Shown here piece after piece: positions 35,755 to 44,694 of a stretch of DNA of 64,000 nt; positions within the stretch are counted from its first letter, which is position 1, and the number at the start of each line of letters is the position of its first letter. Made by a program: the position numbers and the translations under genes. This stretch comes from an uncultured Bulleidia sp. (GTDB lineage: Bacteria; Bacillota_I; Bacilli_A; Erysipelotrichales; Erysipelotrichaceae), in the NCBI GenBank assembly GCA_947087645.1, contig CAMUDN010000005.1:35731-99730 (forward strand). The letters are read 5' to 3'. Under the pieces are notes generated by a model. It saw only the letters and a list, made by a program, of their open reading frames with translations, made no database searches and was not told the origin of the DNA.

Positions 35755-37224
35755 CTAATTACCAAAAATTGTTTCTGGTCTTAAACGACAAGGTGCACCA
35801 TTACCATGATCACAACTACTTCTAATACCAGCAGCACCCCAACCTGCACCGAAAGATAAATCACCATTCCAATTTTGGGCATATGCGGTAAAATTATTTG
35901 CCCCTCCCAAGTAAAATATTTCAACATGACAATGTGGACCTGATGAATTACCAGAAGATCCTAAACGACCTATCTGTTGACCTGCCATAACAATTGTCCC
36001 TGTTGCTATTGGTGAATTAACCATCATATGCAAATATTTGATAGCATATAGATTACCATTTATTTTAGTTAATAAATAAACTTGATTACCACCACCAGTC
36101 GAACCACCAAACTGTGAACCACAACGTGATCCTAAACCACCGACTGTTGGACAACCATTAGCTGATTTCAATACTACACCATTACCAACAGCTAAAATAG
36201 GTGTTCCTATTGCAGCTGCAAAATCATAACCTAAATGCACACCACCACCTGGATAATACCATGTTCCAGCTGAACGATAAGCACCACTAACAGGTCTTAT
36301 CCAACCTGATGAGGTACTTGGAGGTACAACTGCTCCCGGAGTCGAATGAGGATTAGAATCAGGTACATGATCTAAACGTAAAGTTATATTTGCCATTGTA
36401 TTTCTTACAGCAGCAATATCACTAGCAATACGATTACCTTCTGCTTCCAATTGTGCTGATTGTTTTTCATACTCATCTTGTACTAGTTGAGCTTCATATT
36501 TTAAAGCAAGGATCTTTTCACTTTGCTTATTTAATTCCTTCTTTTCTCCATCTAAATTAGTTTTAGCTGTTTCTAAATTTGCCTTTTGCTTATCTAATTC
36601 TTTCTTTTTTGAATTCAGCTCATTAACTAACTGTAAAAATTCATCGCGAGCTTTCTGATCACTTTTAGAAATGGTATCTAAACCACTTAAAATACGTAGA
36701 ACTTCATCAAAAGACTTAGCTCCAAGAATAACATCAATAATACTATTGGTCCGCATAGTTGCTTGCTTTTCAACAATTCTTTTCTTAATTTTATCTTTGA
36801 TTTGACTTATCTTTGTTTCTTCTTCATGAATTTGGCACAATAACTTTTCAATACTATTCTGCATATCTTTAATCTGTGCTTGTAAAGTATCTATCTTAGC
36901 TGTAATTTCTTTAATCTTTACTTGTAAAACTTCATTTTGCTTAGCATAATCACTAATAATATGCTTATATTTATCAATGTTAGCTGATATTTCACTCCTC
37001 TTAGAAGCAATGCCATTCAATCGGGCACTAAGATCACTCGATCTATTTGCCATATGTGTCCGAAAAGCTGAACAAGCATTATATTCATTAGCATTAACTT
37101 GTGGCTTACCACATTTATTTGCCCAATAACCAACATCATCATAACCAGGTTCTGCTTGTAAAGGTAAAAAAGAAAAAGCTATCATCAATGTCAAAGTAAT
37201 AAATTTAATAATATATTTTTTCAT
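35755..37224 (-). CDS. secreted M23 peptidase with coiled coil (EnvC/CwlO-like)
   Basis: A 489-residue murein hydrolase. A signal peptide (about 1-24) and a short Cys-containing segment precede a long coiled coil (roughly 60-275) like those of EnvC and PcsB. A low-complexity linker leads to an M23 LytM domain with zinc ligands in GVHLGYDFA and GPHCHVE. It cuts peptidoglycan cross-links, probably during division. The frame opens at a GTG (37251) without ribosome site. I prefer the ATG at 37224, which fits the signal peptide, although it too lacks a Shine-Dalgarno; a TGTTATAAT extended -10 ends seven bases before it. Confidence 0.85.
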   Translation of the reverse strand: MKKYIIKFITLTLMIAFSFLPLQAEPGYDDVGYWANKCGKPQVNANEYNACSAFRTHMANRSSDLSARLNGIASKRSEISANIDKYKHIISDYAKQNEVLQVKIKEITAKIDTLQAQIKDMQNSIEKLLCQIHEEETKISQIKDKIKKRIVEKQATMRTNSIIDVILGAKSFDEVLRILSGLDTISKSDQKARDEFLQLVNELNSKKKELDKQKANLETAKTNLDGEKKELNKQSEKILALKYEAQLVQDEYEKQSAQLEAEGNRIASDIAAVRNTMANITLRLDHVPDSNPHSTPGAVVPPSTSSGWIRPVSGAYRSAGTWYYPGGGVHLGYDFAAAIGTPILAVGNGVVLKSANGCPTVGGLGSRCGSQFGGSTGGGNQVYLLTKINGNLYAIKYLHMMVNSPIATGTIVMAGQQIGRLGSSGNSSGPHCHVEIFYLGGANNFTAYAQNWNGDLSFGAGWGAAGIRSSCDHGNGAPCRLRPETIFGN

Positions 37225-37240
37225 CGCTTGTATTATAACA

Positions 37241-37714
37241 CTAATTGACACTTATCACATCGCTAATTTCAGCATTTAAATAATTAACTAATTGATCCCT
37301 TTTAATTTCCATCAACAAACCAACAGCTCCTGCTGAGCATAGTATAATATCATGTTTTAGAATACTTTGATCAAAAAAAGTTTTAAATGATTTCTTCATG
37401 CCAACAGGTGAACAACCACCATGTATATACCCCGTTAAACCAAGTAATTCTTTTTGGGCAAGCATTTCTATTTTTTTAACTTGGGCTACTTTAGCAGCTT
37501 TTTTTAAGTCTAAAGTTGCCTTTAGCGGAATAACAAAAACAAAATGTGTTTTATTATTAGCTACAGTAACTAATGTTTTATAAACATTAGCGCAATCTTT
37601 ATTTATATCATCATCTAATATCTTATGCTCAATATCAAATTGATGTTCAATATAAGTAATATGTACTTGGTCCAATAAACGAAGTGCATTTGTTTTCTTT
37701 TCTTTTTTAGCCAT
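37241..37714 (-). CDS. YbaK/EbsC-family aminoacyl-tRNA deacylase
   Basis: A 157-residue editing-domain protein. The frame extends to 37903, but the ATG at 37714 has GGGG eight bases upstream, and the extension is Cys-rich and unlike the family. Markers are FVFVIPLKATLDLKKAAK, GLTGYIHGGCSPVGMKK and the CSAGAVGLLMEI end. YbaK hydrolyses mischarged Cys-tRNA(Pro) and similar products. It diverges from tcdA. Confidence 0.88.
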   Translation of the reverse strand: MAKKEKKTNALRLLDQVHITYIEHQFDIEHKILDDDINKDCANVYKTLVTVANNKTHFVFVIPLKATLDLKKAAKVAQVKKIEMLAQKELLGLTGYIHGGCSPVGMKKSFKTFFDQSILKHDIILCSAGAVGLLMEIKRDQLVNYLNAEISDVISVN

Positions 37715-37781
37715 CTTAATTACCCCTTTATTATTGTATGCTAATATTTTTATTTTATTATTTTTTTTGTACAATAAGTCT

Positions 37782-38501
37782 ATGATAGATGAAAGATTAC
37801 AAAGAACAGCTTTTTTAATAGGGCAAAAACCTTTACAAGAATTACAACAAAAACATATTTGTGTATTTGGTGTTGGAGGTGTTGGAGGACAAGTTATTGA
37901 CACTTTAGCTCGCAGTGGTATTGGTGAATTAACAATTGTTGATCATGATACTGTAAGCTTAAGCAATATTAATCGACAATATGTTGCAACATCCACAAAT
38001 GTTGGTCAATTAAAAGTAGATGTCATGCAAAAACATATAAATGATATCAATCCTAAAATTAAAGTACATTCATATCCTCTATTTTATTTACCTCAAAACG
38101 CAGATGATTTTCCTTTACAACATTTTGATTACATCATTGATGCTATTGATAATGTAAGTGCTAAGGTTGCATTAATAAAAAGAGCAAAAAAATTCCAAAT
38201 ACCGATTATTTCAGCAATGGGATGTGGTAATCGCTTAGATCCAAGTCAAGTAGAAATTAATGATTTATTTAAAATAAGTTATGATCCTTTAGCTAAAGTT
38301 ATGCGTTATCTTCTACGAAAAGAAAATATTTTTCAACTAGATATCGTTCATAGCAAAGAAAAACCGATCAAACCTATTTATGATGATATAACTGCCCATT
38401 TAAAGAAAAAACCACCTGGTTCTTCTAGCTTTGTACCACCTGTAGCTGGTATCCATTTAGCTTATTATGTTATTAAAGAACTAACAAAAGAAAAAGATTG
38501 A
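37782..38501 (+). CDS. tcdA: tRNA threonylcarbamoyladenosine dehydratase TcdA
   Basis: A 239-residue E1-like enzyme that cyclises t6A37 of tRNA to ct6A. The ATP-binding segment is VFGVGGVGGQVIDTLARSGIG, then IVDHDTVSLSNINRQ; the later ISAMGCGNRLDPSQ is characteristic. The frame opens at 37734, but the family start is MIDERLQRTAFLIG at 37782. A TACAAT hexamer ends six bases before this ATG and no Shine-Dalgarno is visible, so the message may be leaderless. In Bacillus the homologue yrvM lies beside aspS and 6S RNA, here about 3 kb away. Confidence 0.9.
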   Translation: MIDERLQRTAFLIGQKPLQELQQKHICVFGVGGVGGQVIDTLARSGIGELTIVDHDTVSLSNINRQYVATSTNVGQLKVDVMQKHINDINPKIKVHSYPLFYLPQNADDFPLQHFDYIIDAIDNVSAKVALIKRAKKFQIPIISAMGCGNRLDPSQVEINDLFKISYDPLAKVMRYLLRKENIFQLDIVHSKEKPIKPIYDDITAHLKKKPPGSSSFVPPVAGIHLAYYVIKELTKEKD

Positions 38502-38521
38502 TTCTAGCTAATCAATCTTTT
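38492..38521. terminator. bidirectional terminator between tcdA and the flavoprotein gene
   Basis: AAAAGATTGATT pairs perfectly with AATCAATCTTTT around CTAGCT. It overlaps the tcdA stop and faces the convergent flavoprotein stop at 38530. Confidence 0.75.
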
Positions 38522-38529
38522 CTTTTAAC

Positions 38530-40818
38530 CTATTTACAATCTTCACTGATTGTTTTCGCTGCTGTTCTACCAGAAACAAAAATTTCAACAATAGCATTAC
38601 CACCTAAACGATTACCACCATGAATACCACCAGTTACTTCACCAGCTGCATATAAACCAGCAATAATTTTACCATCTTTATTTAAAACATGACGTTTTGT
38701 ATCAACACAAACACCACCCATCGTATGATGAGTTGATGGTGCTAATAAACGTATTTTAAGTTTAATACCATCTAATTTATAACTTTCTTTTTTAAATTTA
38801 CCATTAGCTTCCTTTTCAGCATAACCTATCAAATTGGTCCAACCTGTTTTAGTTGGTTTTAAACTATCTTCTTGATTATTCATTAATGCTTTATCGTAAG
38901 CTAAGATAGTTTCTTTAACAACATTAGCATCTGTTTTAAGACCTAATTCTTTGAATAAATCAGCTAATTGATCAACTGTTCTTACATATTGTCGATGCTT
39001 AACATCACTATCCCATAAGGTTCGATCTTCATCTTTTGGCGTACCATAAGGATATGGTCCAGGAACATGATGTTCATTATTAGCAATTTCAATAATTGTG
39101 CCATTAGAGCCATCAAAACTGATACCATTATCAAATTCACCAAGTGCTAAAACATCTCTTTCACCTGTTTCATTAACAAAACGTTTACCTGTTTTAGGAC
39201 TAACATAAATAGCATAATTACCACCACCAAAAGCTAAATTACCATTATCAACCCATGAAATAGGCATAAATTGAGTATAGCCCATACCCGTTAGATTAGC
39301 TCCTACTTTACTTGCCATCTCTAATCCTGAGCCAACAAGACTTGAACGATTAGTGGTTTTAGTTGCATCACTAATAGCTCCTTCTTTCCAATAATCATTT
39401 GTCTCTTTTACTTTCTTAATATTAGCTGCATATCCACCCGTACTTAAAATAACACCTTTTTTAGCATGTAAAACATATTCCGTACCATCATAACGTCTTG
39501 CTTTAACACCCGTTACACGCCCATTATCTAATATTAAATCAGTAGCTTTTGTTCTTAATAAAATTTTATTTTTGGCATGATTAGCAACTTTTGCTAATAA
39601 AGTATTTCGCGTTGGTACAAAATAAGTATTCCAAACTGTTTTTCCTTTTAGATTTTTACCATCTGGATCAGCTTTACCATCACCATCTAAATCAGAACCT
39701 ATGAAATCATTTTCCCGATTCCAAAGTGCACCGACAATCGTTGGTTGTTTACTATTATCAAACATAGCTCCTTGTTCTTCAAGCCAACCTTTTAACTCTT
39801 GACCCCCATTTACAAATTGTGATACCAATTCATAATTACCATATATCCATTCTTTCTTACTAACATTTGGTCTTAAACCGCCATAATATGTTTGAAAAAT
39901 ATGTAAATTAATGGTAGAGAAAAGTGGTAATTCTGTTTCAGGTACGCCACTATCTAATTTTGGCTTTGCCCAATTTAAATAAGCTTTAATTTCTTCTTTT
40001 AAACTCTTTAAAGTATTTAAATATTCAGCATGTACACCAGCCTGTGATAATTCAGCAATATCACCAGCTACAAATGGATGTTGATCAAAATAATGAACAT
40101 CAAATTCTTTTTCTTGCCAATTTAAAATTGTTTTCAAAATGGTAATATTACCAGCTGCTTGTTTCACTTTAGCATATTGTTTGCCTTTATATTCACCACT
40201 TACTGCATCTGGATGATCAGCATCCCATACTAAATATTTTTGGACAGATTGATATTGTCCCCCTGAAGCAACTGTATTTCCACCAATTTGAGCATTTTCT
40301 TCAACAACAACTACTGTATTACCATCTTGAGCTGCTTGAACAGCACTTGCCATACCAGCTCCACCAGCCCCTATGACAACAACATCATAATTCTCTTCTA
40401 GTTTATTTGATGGATTATATGTTACTGTATTCTTCTTAAATCCTTCTAAATCACTTGCATTTGCTTTTTTTGCAGCATCTGTTAATGCATTTTTAAATGC
40501 TAATGAAGTAAAAGTTGCTCCTGAAACAATATCAATACCAGAACCATTTACCATCTTAGCTTCTCTTATTAAGTAAGGAAAAGCTGGTGTACCAATATGA
40601 GCTGTTTCTTTATGTTTCAAACATTTGATTTCTTGAATACCATCTTTTTTAAAAGTAACTTCCAATTGAACAGGGCCATTATAACCCATTGCTTCCCCAA
40701 CATAAGTTCCGGCATTGTAACTGACTGGAACATTTTTATGCTTGGTTTCTTGTTTCTTACAAGAACACAGTGATAAAGCTGTTAAAGAGCATAAAAATAT
40801 ACTTATACCTTTCTTCAT
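38530..40818 (-). CDS. flavinylated FAD-dependent reductase lipoprotein (fumarate/urocanate reductase-like)
   Basis: A 762-residue lipoprotein with lipobox LCSC (Cys20). An FMN_bind domain (about 34-115) carries SGATFTS, whose Thr102 should bear covalent FMN added by ApbE. An FAD_binding_2/succinate dehydrogenase-like domain follows, beginning YDVVVIGAGGAGMASA near 145 and ending with STHHTMGGV and GLYAAGEVTGGIHGGNRLGG. Such extracytoplasmic enzymes (UrdA, fumarate and acrylate reductases) use electrons from the membrane chain to reduce an external unsaturated acid. There is no haem domain. The substrate is unknown. The gene stands alone behind its own promoter. Confidence 0.87.
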   Translation of the reverse strand: MKKGISIFLCSLTALSLCSCKKQETKHKNVPVSYNAGTYVGEAMGYNGPVQLEVTFKKDGIQEIKCLKHKETAHIGTPAFPYLIREAKMVNGSGIDIVSGATFTSLAFKNALTDAAKKANASDLEGFKKNTVTYNPSNKLEENYDVVVIGAGGAGMASAVQAAQDGNTVVVVEENAQIGGNTVASGGQYQSVQKYLVWDADHPDAVSGEYKGKQYAKVKQAAGNITILKTILNWQEKEFDVHYFDQHPFVAGDIAELSQAGVHAEYLNTLKSLKEEIKAYLNWAKPKLDSGVPETELPLFSTINLHIFQTYYGGLRPNVSKKEWIYGNYELVSQFVNGGQELKGWLEEQGAMFDNSKQPTIVGALWNRENDFIGSDLDGDGKADPDGKNLKGKTVWNTYFVPTRNTLLAKVANHAKNKILLRTKATDLILDNGRVTGVKARRYDGTEYVLHAKKGVILSTGGYAANIKKVKETNDYWKEGAISDATKTTNRSSLVGSGLEMASKVGANLTGMGYTQFMPISWVDNGNLAFGGGNYAIYVSPKTGKRFVNETGERDVLALGEFDNGISFDGSNGTIIEIANNEHHVPGPYPYGTPKDEDRTLWDSDVKHRQYVRTVDQLADLFKELGLKTDANVVKETILAYDKALMNNQEDSLKPTKTGWTNLIGYAEKEANGKFKKESYKLDGIKLKIRLLAPSTHHTMGGVCVDTKRHVLNKDGKIIAGLYAAGEVTGGIHGGNRLGGNAIVEIFVSGRTAAKTISEDCK

Positions 40819-40828
40819 ATCTCCTCCT

Positions 40829-40843
40829 CATACATTATGTATG
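40829..40843. promoter_or_regulatory. 15-bp palindrome at the flavoprotein promoter
   Basis: CATACATTATGTATG is a perfect palindrome. It overlaps a likely minus-strand -10 (TAATGT, with TTGTTA 17 bases up) and ends just before the AGGAGG of the flavoprotein gene, a good position for a repressor. Confidence 0.45.
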
Positions 40844-40943
40844 CACTTACATTTTAACAAGAATATATTTCTTTTTAAATACATTTAGATATTTTTTTGA
40901 CAATTAATATTTATAATAATAGAAAAATAACAAACAAAACGAT

Positions 40944-40981
40944 AAAAAAGAGTAATTATTTAAAAATAATTACTCTTTTTT
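40944..40981 (-). terminator. terminator of yneF
   Basis: A perfect 17-bp stem, AAAAAAGAGTAATTATT and its complement, with a TAAA loop, nine bases past the yneF stop. The minus-strand arm ends in six U. Confidence 0.85.
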
Positions 40982-40989
40982 GATCTATT

Positions 40990-41199
40990 TTAATGCATTG
41001 ATTTCATAACTGCTCTAATTTGTGCTTCACTTGGTTTACGTCCCATCTGCATAAACATAGCCCGCACCATTTTTTCTGTAATCGGTGGATTTTCCTTTAA
41101 TTGTTTTTCAAAAGCTCGCCGACTTAGAAAAAAAGTAATAATTGCTGATACAATAGCCCCCGCTAAAAACATTCCTAACGAACTAATAAATTGTGGCAT
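40990..41199 (-). CDS. yneF: UPF0154/YneF family small membrane protein
   Basis: A 69-residue protein with one N-terminal helix (about 7-25) and the conserved tail LKENPPITEKMVRAMFMQMGRKPSE, which is diagnostic for YneF. The function is unknown. The frame opens at 41223, but the ATG at 41199 with AGAGG seven bases upstream gives the family's normal N-terminus. Confidence 0.88.
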   Translation of the reverse strand: MPQFISSLGMFLAGAIVSAIITFFLSRRAFEKQLKENPPITEKMVRAMFMQMGRKPSEAQIRAVMKSMH

Positions 41200-41235
41200 A
41201 TAAATCCTCTCATTTCTAATCACTTAATTATTTAC

Positions 41236-41388
41236 AAAAAAGTCAGAGGTTGATATGTTCCCTCTTATGTAGAGGTGGGTATTCTTATTCCCTTATTAGG
41301 ATTCTTGGCTAAACCAAGCATTCAACACAAAGGTCCTAATCAGAATTCCCGTATATCGAAATGTTAGAAAAATACAAATCCTCTGACA
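41236..41388 (-). ncRNA. ssrS: 6S RNA
   Basis: A minus-strand RNA of about 150 bases. The ends pair as GTCAGAGG with CCTCTGAC and are followed by six U. The distal stem pairs ATTAGGA with TCCTAAT and is capped by CTTGG/CCAAG. The 3' side of the central bubble carries a small CCTCT/AGAGG hairpin, as in many 6S RNAs. A TATAAT (41399-41394) gives a start near 41388. It lies directly after aspS, as I recall for Bacillus bsrA. 6S RNA sequesters housekeeping RNA polymerase. No open reading frame is present in this gap. Confidence 0.75.
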
Positions 41389-41419
41389 TGTACATTATAA
41401 GAAATTTTTTAATTTATGA

Positions 41420-43168
41420 CTAGTCTTTAATCTTAATTCCCAACACATTTAATTGTTTTTCATCAACTTTATTTGGTGATTGTGACATTAAATCCATTGA
41501 AGAATTAGTGGTTGGAAAAGCTACTACATCACGAATATTATCCGTGTTAGCTAAGCACATAATTAACCTTTCTAAGCCAATACCAACACCACCATGAGGC
41601 GGAGCACCATATTGAAAAGCTTCTAAAAAGAAACCAAACTTTTCTTTTGCTTGCTCTAAATTTAAACCTATTGAAGCAAATACTTTTTCCTGTAATTCCT
41701 GATCATGAATACGAATTGAACCAGATAATAGTTCATAGCCATTTAAAACTAAATCATATGCACGTGCTAAAACACGACCTGGATCTTTTTCAATATATGG
41801 AATATCTTCTTTACGAATAGCTGTAAATGGATGATGACTAGCAACCCAACGTTGTTCTTCTTCCGCATATTCATACATAGGAAAATCTGTAATCCATACA
41901 AAATGATAAACATCACCTTGTGGAATAATATTTAATTCTTTAGCTAAACGACATCTTAAAGCACCTAAAGCTAAAAGAGTTGGCATTTTCTTGCCAGCAA
42001 TCAATAAAATTAAATCATTATTTTGAACATTTAGCTTTGTATCAAGCTTTGTTAATTCACTTGACGAAATAACTTTACGGATCGATCCTGTATATTCATT
42101 ATTTTCTTTTTTAAGATAGGCTAATGCTTTAACACCAAAACCATGACGTACAAATTCTTGTAATTGTTCTAATACTTTACGAGAATATTTATTGGCAACA
42201 TTACTAAAATGTAAAACAGATATACGACCATCTTCCTTAAGACCTTCTTGAAAAGCAACAAAAGTAGAAGCTTGAAAAATTTCTTTAACATTTATAATTT
42301 CATTAGCAAAACGTAAATCAGGTTTATCTGAACCAAAGCGTTCGATACTTTCTGCATACTTAATTCTTTCAAAATGAGCAGGTAAAGAGATACCTTTAAC
42401 TTCTTGCCATATATTAACCATTAATTTTTCAACAATTGCAAAAATATCTTCTTCATCAGCAAAACTCATTTCAATATCTATTTGATTAAATTCTGGTTGA
42501 CGATCAGCTCTTAAATCTTCATCACGATAGCAACGAGCTATTTGATAATATTTATCAAGACCAGCTATCATACATAATTGCTTATATATTTGTGGTGATT
42601 GTGGCAAAGCCCAAAAATTACCCGGATAAATTCTTGATGGAACAAGATAATCACGAGCTCCTTCAGGCGTTGAGCGAGCAAGTGTCGGCGTATCAATTTC
42701 TAAAAATCCTAATTCTTCTAATGTTCGACGAGCTACCGATTTAACTTTTGCCCGTAACATTAAATTTTTTTGTAAAATAGGTCGCCGTAAATCTAAATAG
42801 CGATATTGTAAACGAGTATCTTCTAAAGATTCACTATCATCTTTGATAGGAAAAGGCATTGTTTTCGCTTTATTCAAAACTTGTAAATCACTAACTCTAA
42901 TTTCAATTTCACCAGTTGATAATTTAGGATTGATTTCTTGACGAGCCTGTACTTTTCCTTTTACATATAAAACATACTCATTACGAATATCTTTAACATG
43001 TGGAATTTCTTCCTCCTGAATAACTAATTGTACTAAACCAGAACGATCTCTTAAGTCAATGAAAACCATTGATCCAAAGTTACGCCGCGTATTAACCCAA
43101 CCGACAAGTTGTACTTCTTGACCAATATCTTCCTTACGTAAAGTACCATTTTCTCTATCTCTAAGCAT
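41420..43168 (-). CDS. aspS: aspartate-tRNA ligase
   Basis: A 582-residue bacterial-type AspRS. An OB-fold anticodon domain (WVNTRRNFGSMVFIDLRDRSG) is followed by the class II core with motif 2 RCYRDEDLRADRQPEFNQID, a GAD insertion (about 290-410) and motif 3 GGVGIGLERLIM. It overlaps hisS by 8 bases, forming hisS-aspS under T-box control. Confidence 0.97.
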   Translation of the reverse strand: MLRDRENGTLRKEDIGQEVQLVGWVNTRRNFGSMVFIDLRDRSGLVQLVIQEEEIPHVKDIRNEYVLYVKGKVQARQEINPKLSTGEIEIRVSDLQVLNKAKTMPFPIKDDSESLEDTRLQYRYLDLRRPILQKNLMLRAKVKSVARRTLEELGFLEIDTPTLARSTPEGARDYLVPSRIYPGNFWALPQSPQIYKQLCMIAGLDKYYQIARCYRDEDLRADRQPEFNQIDIEMSFADEEDIFAIVEKLMVNIWQEVKGISLPAHFERIKYAESIERFGSDKPDLRFANEIINVKEIFQASTFVAFQEGLKEDGRISVLHFSNVANKYSRKVLEQLQEFVRHGFGVKALAYLKKENNEYTGSIRKVISSSELTKLDTKLNVQNNDLILLIAGKKMPTLLALGALRCRLAKELNIIPQGDVYHFVWITDFPMYEYAEEEQRWVASHHPFTAIRKEDIPYIEKDPGRVLARAYDLVLNGYELLSGSIRIHDQELQEKVFASIGLNLEQAKEKFGFFLEAFQYGAPPHGGVGIGLERLIMCLANTDNIRDVVAFPTTNSSMDLMSQSPNKVDEKQLNVLGIKIKD

Positions 43169-44432
43169 TTTCTTTTTCCCATCTTTCTAATTGACTTATA
43201 ACTTCTGCTAAAGGTATCGTTACTTGTTGCTTATCTTTTGATCTTTTTAAATTAACTTGCTTATTTTGTACTTCTTCTTCACCCATAATTAAAATATATT
43301 TTGCTTTTTGCCGATCGGCTGATTTAAATTGAGCTTTTAAAGATCGAGGTAAAAAATTTGTTTCAACATGATATTCATGCTTTCTTAATTCTTGGGCTAT
43401 TTTTAATACATCTTTAGCTACATCACCTAAACCAATAACATATATATCACAATTATTATTGGTTGCTAAAGAACAGCCTTCTTCATTAGCTAAAGATAAT
43501 AAACGCTCAAGACCTATTGCAAAGCCCATGCCAGACATTTCTGGTCCACCATAATATTCCACTAAATGATCGTATCTACCACCAGCAAAAATAGTTGCTT
43601 GAGCTGCACTTTCTGGTCTTGTTGAAACAACCTCAAAAACAGTATGTGTATAATAGTCTAATCCTCGTACAAGACGACTTTGAATTTCATATGGTATTGC
43701 TAATGCATCTAAGCAAGCTAAAACACGTTCAAAATATTTTTTTGACTCATCACTTAAATAATCCATTAAACGTGGCGCTTTTTTTATAAAATCTTTTTCA
43801 CCATCCATTTTACAATCTAGAATACGCAAAGGATTTTGTTCATATCGCCGATGACAATCAGCACATAAATCACCTAAATAATTATTAAAATAATCTTTTA
43901 AAGCAGATCGATATCTTTGTCTTGATACATCATCTCCTAAAGTATTAATACAAACTTTAATCGAAGAAATACCCATTTTTTTAACAATTTCATAGCCCAT
44001 AGCTATTGTTTCGGCATCTATTTCTGGCGACTTAACACCAATATTTTCAACTCCAAACTGGGTAAATTGACGCTGTCTACCTTTTTGTGGCCGCTCATGA
44101 CGGAACATTGCTCCTAAATAATAAAGCTTTACCGGCAATTCCATCGAGCCATATAATTTATGCTGATTAAAAGCACGAATAACACCTGCTGTTCCTTCTG
44201 GTCTTAAAGTATAAGAATCATGACCACTAATAAAAGTATACATCTCTTTATTTACCATATCTGAAGAATCATTTTCTCTTTTAAAAACTTTTGTTTCTTC
44301 AAAAAATGGTGTTCTAATCTCTTGATAACGATATTTTTTTGTAATCTGACGTAGTATTTCTTCTAAATAATGCCATTGTTCCATATCCGTAGGCATAATA
44401 TCGTATGTTCCTCTTGCTGTCTGATAAGCCAT
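43161..44432 (-). CDS. hisS: histidine-tRNA ligase
   Basis: A 423-residue class II HisRS. Motif 1 region EIRTPFFEET, motif 2 LGAMFRHERPQKGRQRQFTQ, the histidine-specific LVRGLDYYTHTVFE, and motif 3 GMGFAIGLERLLSL are intact. The C-terminal anticodon domain is complete. The frame opens at TTG 44447, but that codon lies in the ribosome site; ATG 44432 with AGGAG five bases upstream is the start. Confidence 0.96.
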   Translation of the reverse strand: MAYQTARGTYDIMPTDMEQWHYLEEILRQITKKYRYQEIRTPFFEETKVFKRENDSSDMVNKEMYTFISGHDSYTLRPEGTAGVIRAFNQHKLYGSMELPVKLYYLGAMFRHERPQKGRQRQFTQFGVENIGVKSPEIDAETIAMGYEIVKKMGISSIKVCINTLGDDVSRQRYRSALKDYFNNYLGDLCADCHRRYEQNPLRILDCKMDGEKDFIKKAPRLMDYLSDESKKYFERVLACLDALAIPYEIQSRLVRGLDYYTHTVFEVVSTRPESAAQATIFAGGRYDHLVEYYGGPEMSGMGFAIGLERLLSLANEEGCSLATNNNCDIYVIGLGDVAKDVLKIAQELRKHEYHVETNFLPRSLKAQFKSADRQKAKYILIMGEEEVQNKQVNLKRSKDKQQVTIPLAEVISQLERWEKENA

Positions 44433-44449
44433 TTTTACTCCTTTCAAAT

Positions 44450-44664
44450 AAAAACGTCCTTAACTAAAGGACGCTTATGCGTGGTACCACCTTTTTTCAT
44501 GAATCATTTCATTCATGCACTTTACCTTAACGCAGTATCACGTATTTTCCTACTTATTCAGAAAATATTCTCCTGAGTGTCTACCCTAATTTCCCTGCCA
44601 ATGCTTACACCAAACCATTGTCGCTAAATCAGTTCCATTAGTCTTTTCTCTTTCTTTGAATATT
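44450..44664 (-). ncRNA. T-box riboswitch controlling hisS-aspS
   Basis: The minus strand has the T-box core AAGGTGGTACCACGC (about 44494-44480), then a terminator CGTCCTT...AAGGACG (44473-44455) with five U. Stem I shows AGCGAC and GGTGTAAGC blocks like known T-boxes. The specifier region reads GACAC (44581-44577). Spacing to the following GAG, compared with glyQS T-boxes, favours GAC (Asp), with CAC (His) two bases on. Uncharged tRNA should antiterminate. A TATAAT at 44676-44671 is the likely -10. Confidence 0.9.
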
Positions 44665-44694
44665 AATTTAATTATACACTATTTTATTTAAAAT

